A program made the position numbers and the translations under genes. From Pontiellaceae bacterium (GTDB lineage: Bacteria; Verrucomicrobiota; Kiritimatiellia; Kiritimatiellales; Tichowtungiaceae), in NCBI GenBank assembly GCA_029934215.1, contig JAOZMR010000185.1, positions 1 to 5,772 of the forward strand: a stretch of DNA of 5,772 nt, in the 5' to 3' direction. The notes below the pieces were generated by a model, which saw only the letters and a program-made list of their open reading frames with translations, had not been told where the DNA came from and did no database searches. Within the stretch, counting starts at the first letter, position 1. Every line of letters begins with the position of its first letter. Below are positions 5,501 through 5,772 of this stretch, piece by piece.

Positions 5501-5772
5501 ATGAGTTTTTGGATATATCCTCTTTTGGTTTTTGCGGGATTCCTCGCCGGATTTATTAATACACTCGCTGGGGCTGGATCTGTGATTTCACTGGCCGTGC
5601 TGAATCTTGCCGGCCTTCCGCTTGGTGTGGCGAACGGGACAAATCGAGTAGCAATTCTCTTTCAGACTGCGCTAGCTGTCGGGCGGTTTAAAAAACAAGG
5701 CAAGCTTCAGATTCGCCCGCACCTCGGCATCATTTTACCCGCGATTATTGGCGGAGTTCTCGGTGCACTACT
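5501..5772 (+). CDS. TauE/SafE (TSUP) family membrane protein, N-terminal part
   Basis: This gene runs off the window; 90 residues are visible. TSUP proteins are inner-membrane transporters or exporters, some for sulfite, sulfoacetate or other organosulfur anions; the substrate here is unknown. The N-terminus carries the family pattern: a first hydrophobic helix (about 5-30) with GFLAGFINTLAGAGS, then LNLAGLPLGVANGTNRVAILFQT (about 34-56), a basic loop with FKKQGK and RPHLG, and another hydrophobic segment (75-90). The ATG at 5501 is chosen because no in-frame start lies in the 40 nt before it and the first helix begins at once. No Shine-Dalgarno sequence is visible. It lies beyond the terminator, so it is probably not part of the ribosomal operon. 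Confidence 0.85.
   Translation, partial: MSFWIYPLLVFAGFLAGFINTLAGAGSVISLAVLNLAGLPLGVANGTNRVAILFQTALAVGRFKKQGKLQIRPHLGIILPAIIGGVLGAL

Overview
The window carries a bacterial translation and transcription housekeeping operon. Its order is tRNA-Thr(GGT), tuf (EF-Tu), rpmG (L33), tRNA-Trp(CCA), secE, nusG, rplK (L11), rplA (L1) and rplJ (L10), all on the + strand. A TauE/SafE-type (TSUP) membrane protein gene follows and runs off the right edge. The order tuf-rpmG-trnW-secE-nusG-rplKAJ is common in bacteria. The EF-Tu switch I region (an extended segment ending in a TIATSHVEYES-type motif instead of the usual RGITINTSHVEY) resembles, from memory, EF-Tu of the PVC group (Verrucomicrobiota/Opitutae or Kiritimatiellota-like lineages). 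This placement is an inference and needs a tree.

Positions 1-328 hold no gene I can support. Positions about 329-896 look like a small, internally deleted insertion sequence. It has near-perfect 16-bp inverted ends (15 of 16 matching) around an open frame that joins an N-terminal IS1634-like transposase segment to what looks like a transposase C-terminal tail. The left end also carries two overlapping hairpins, the first followed by a T-tract. Positions 897-1167 are non-coding, with a few hairpins and an AT-rich block.

A promoter with a perfect TTGACA box at 1168 sits about 75 bp upstream of tRNA-Thr and is the obvious start of the operon. From there to 5401 the genes are closely packed, with gaps of 2 to 69 nt. 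Both tRNAs must be cut out of the polycistronic transcript. A perfect 12-bp hairpin lies between tuf and rpmG. After rplJ there is a strong hairpin with a short T-rich tail that looks like the operon terminator.

The products work together. EF-Tu delivers aminoacyl-tRNA, L11, L1, L10 and L33 are large-subunit proteins, NusG couples RNA polymerase to the ribosome, and SecE is part of the protein-export channel. The most notable feature is what is missing: rplL (L7/L12) and rpoBC, which normally follow rplJ, are not here. I see no clearly novel system. The points worth a second look are the missing rplL-rpoBC, the altered EF-Tu switch I, the three-cysteine L33 and the deleted insertion sequence with its overlapping hairpins.
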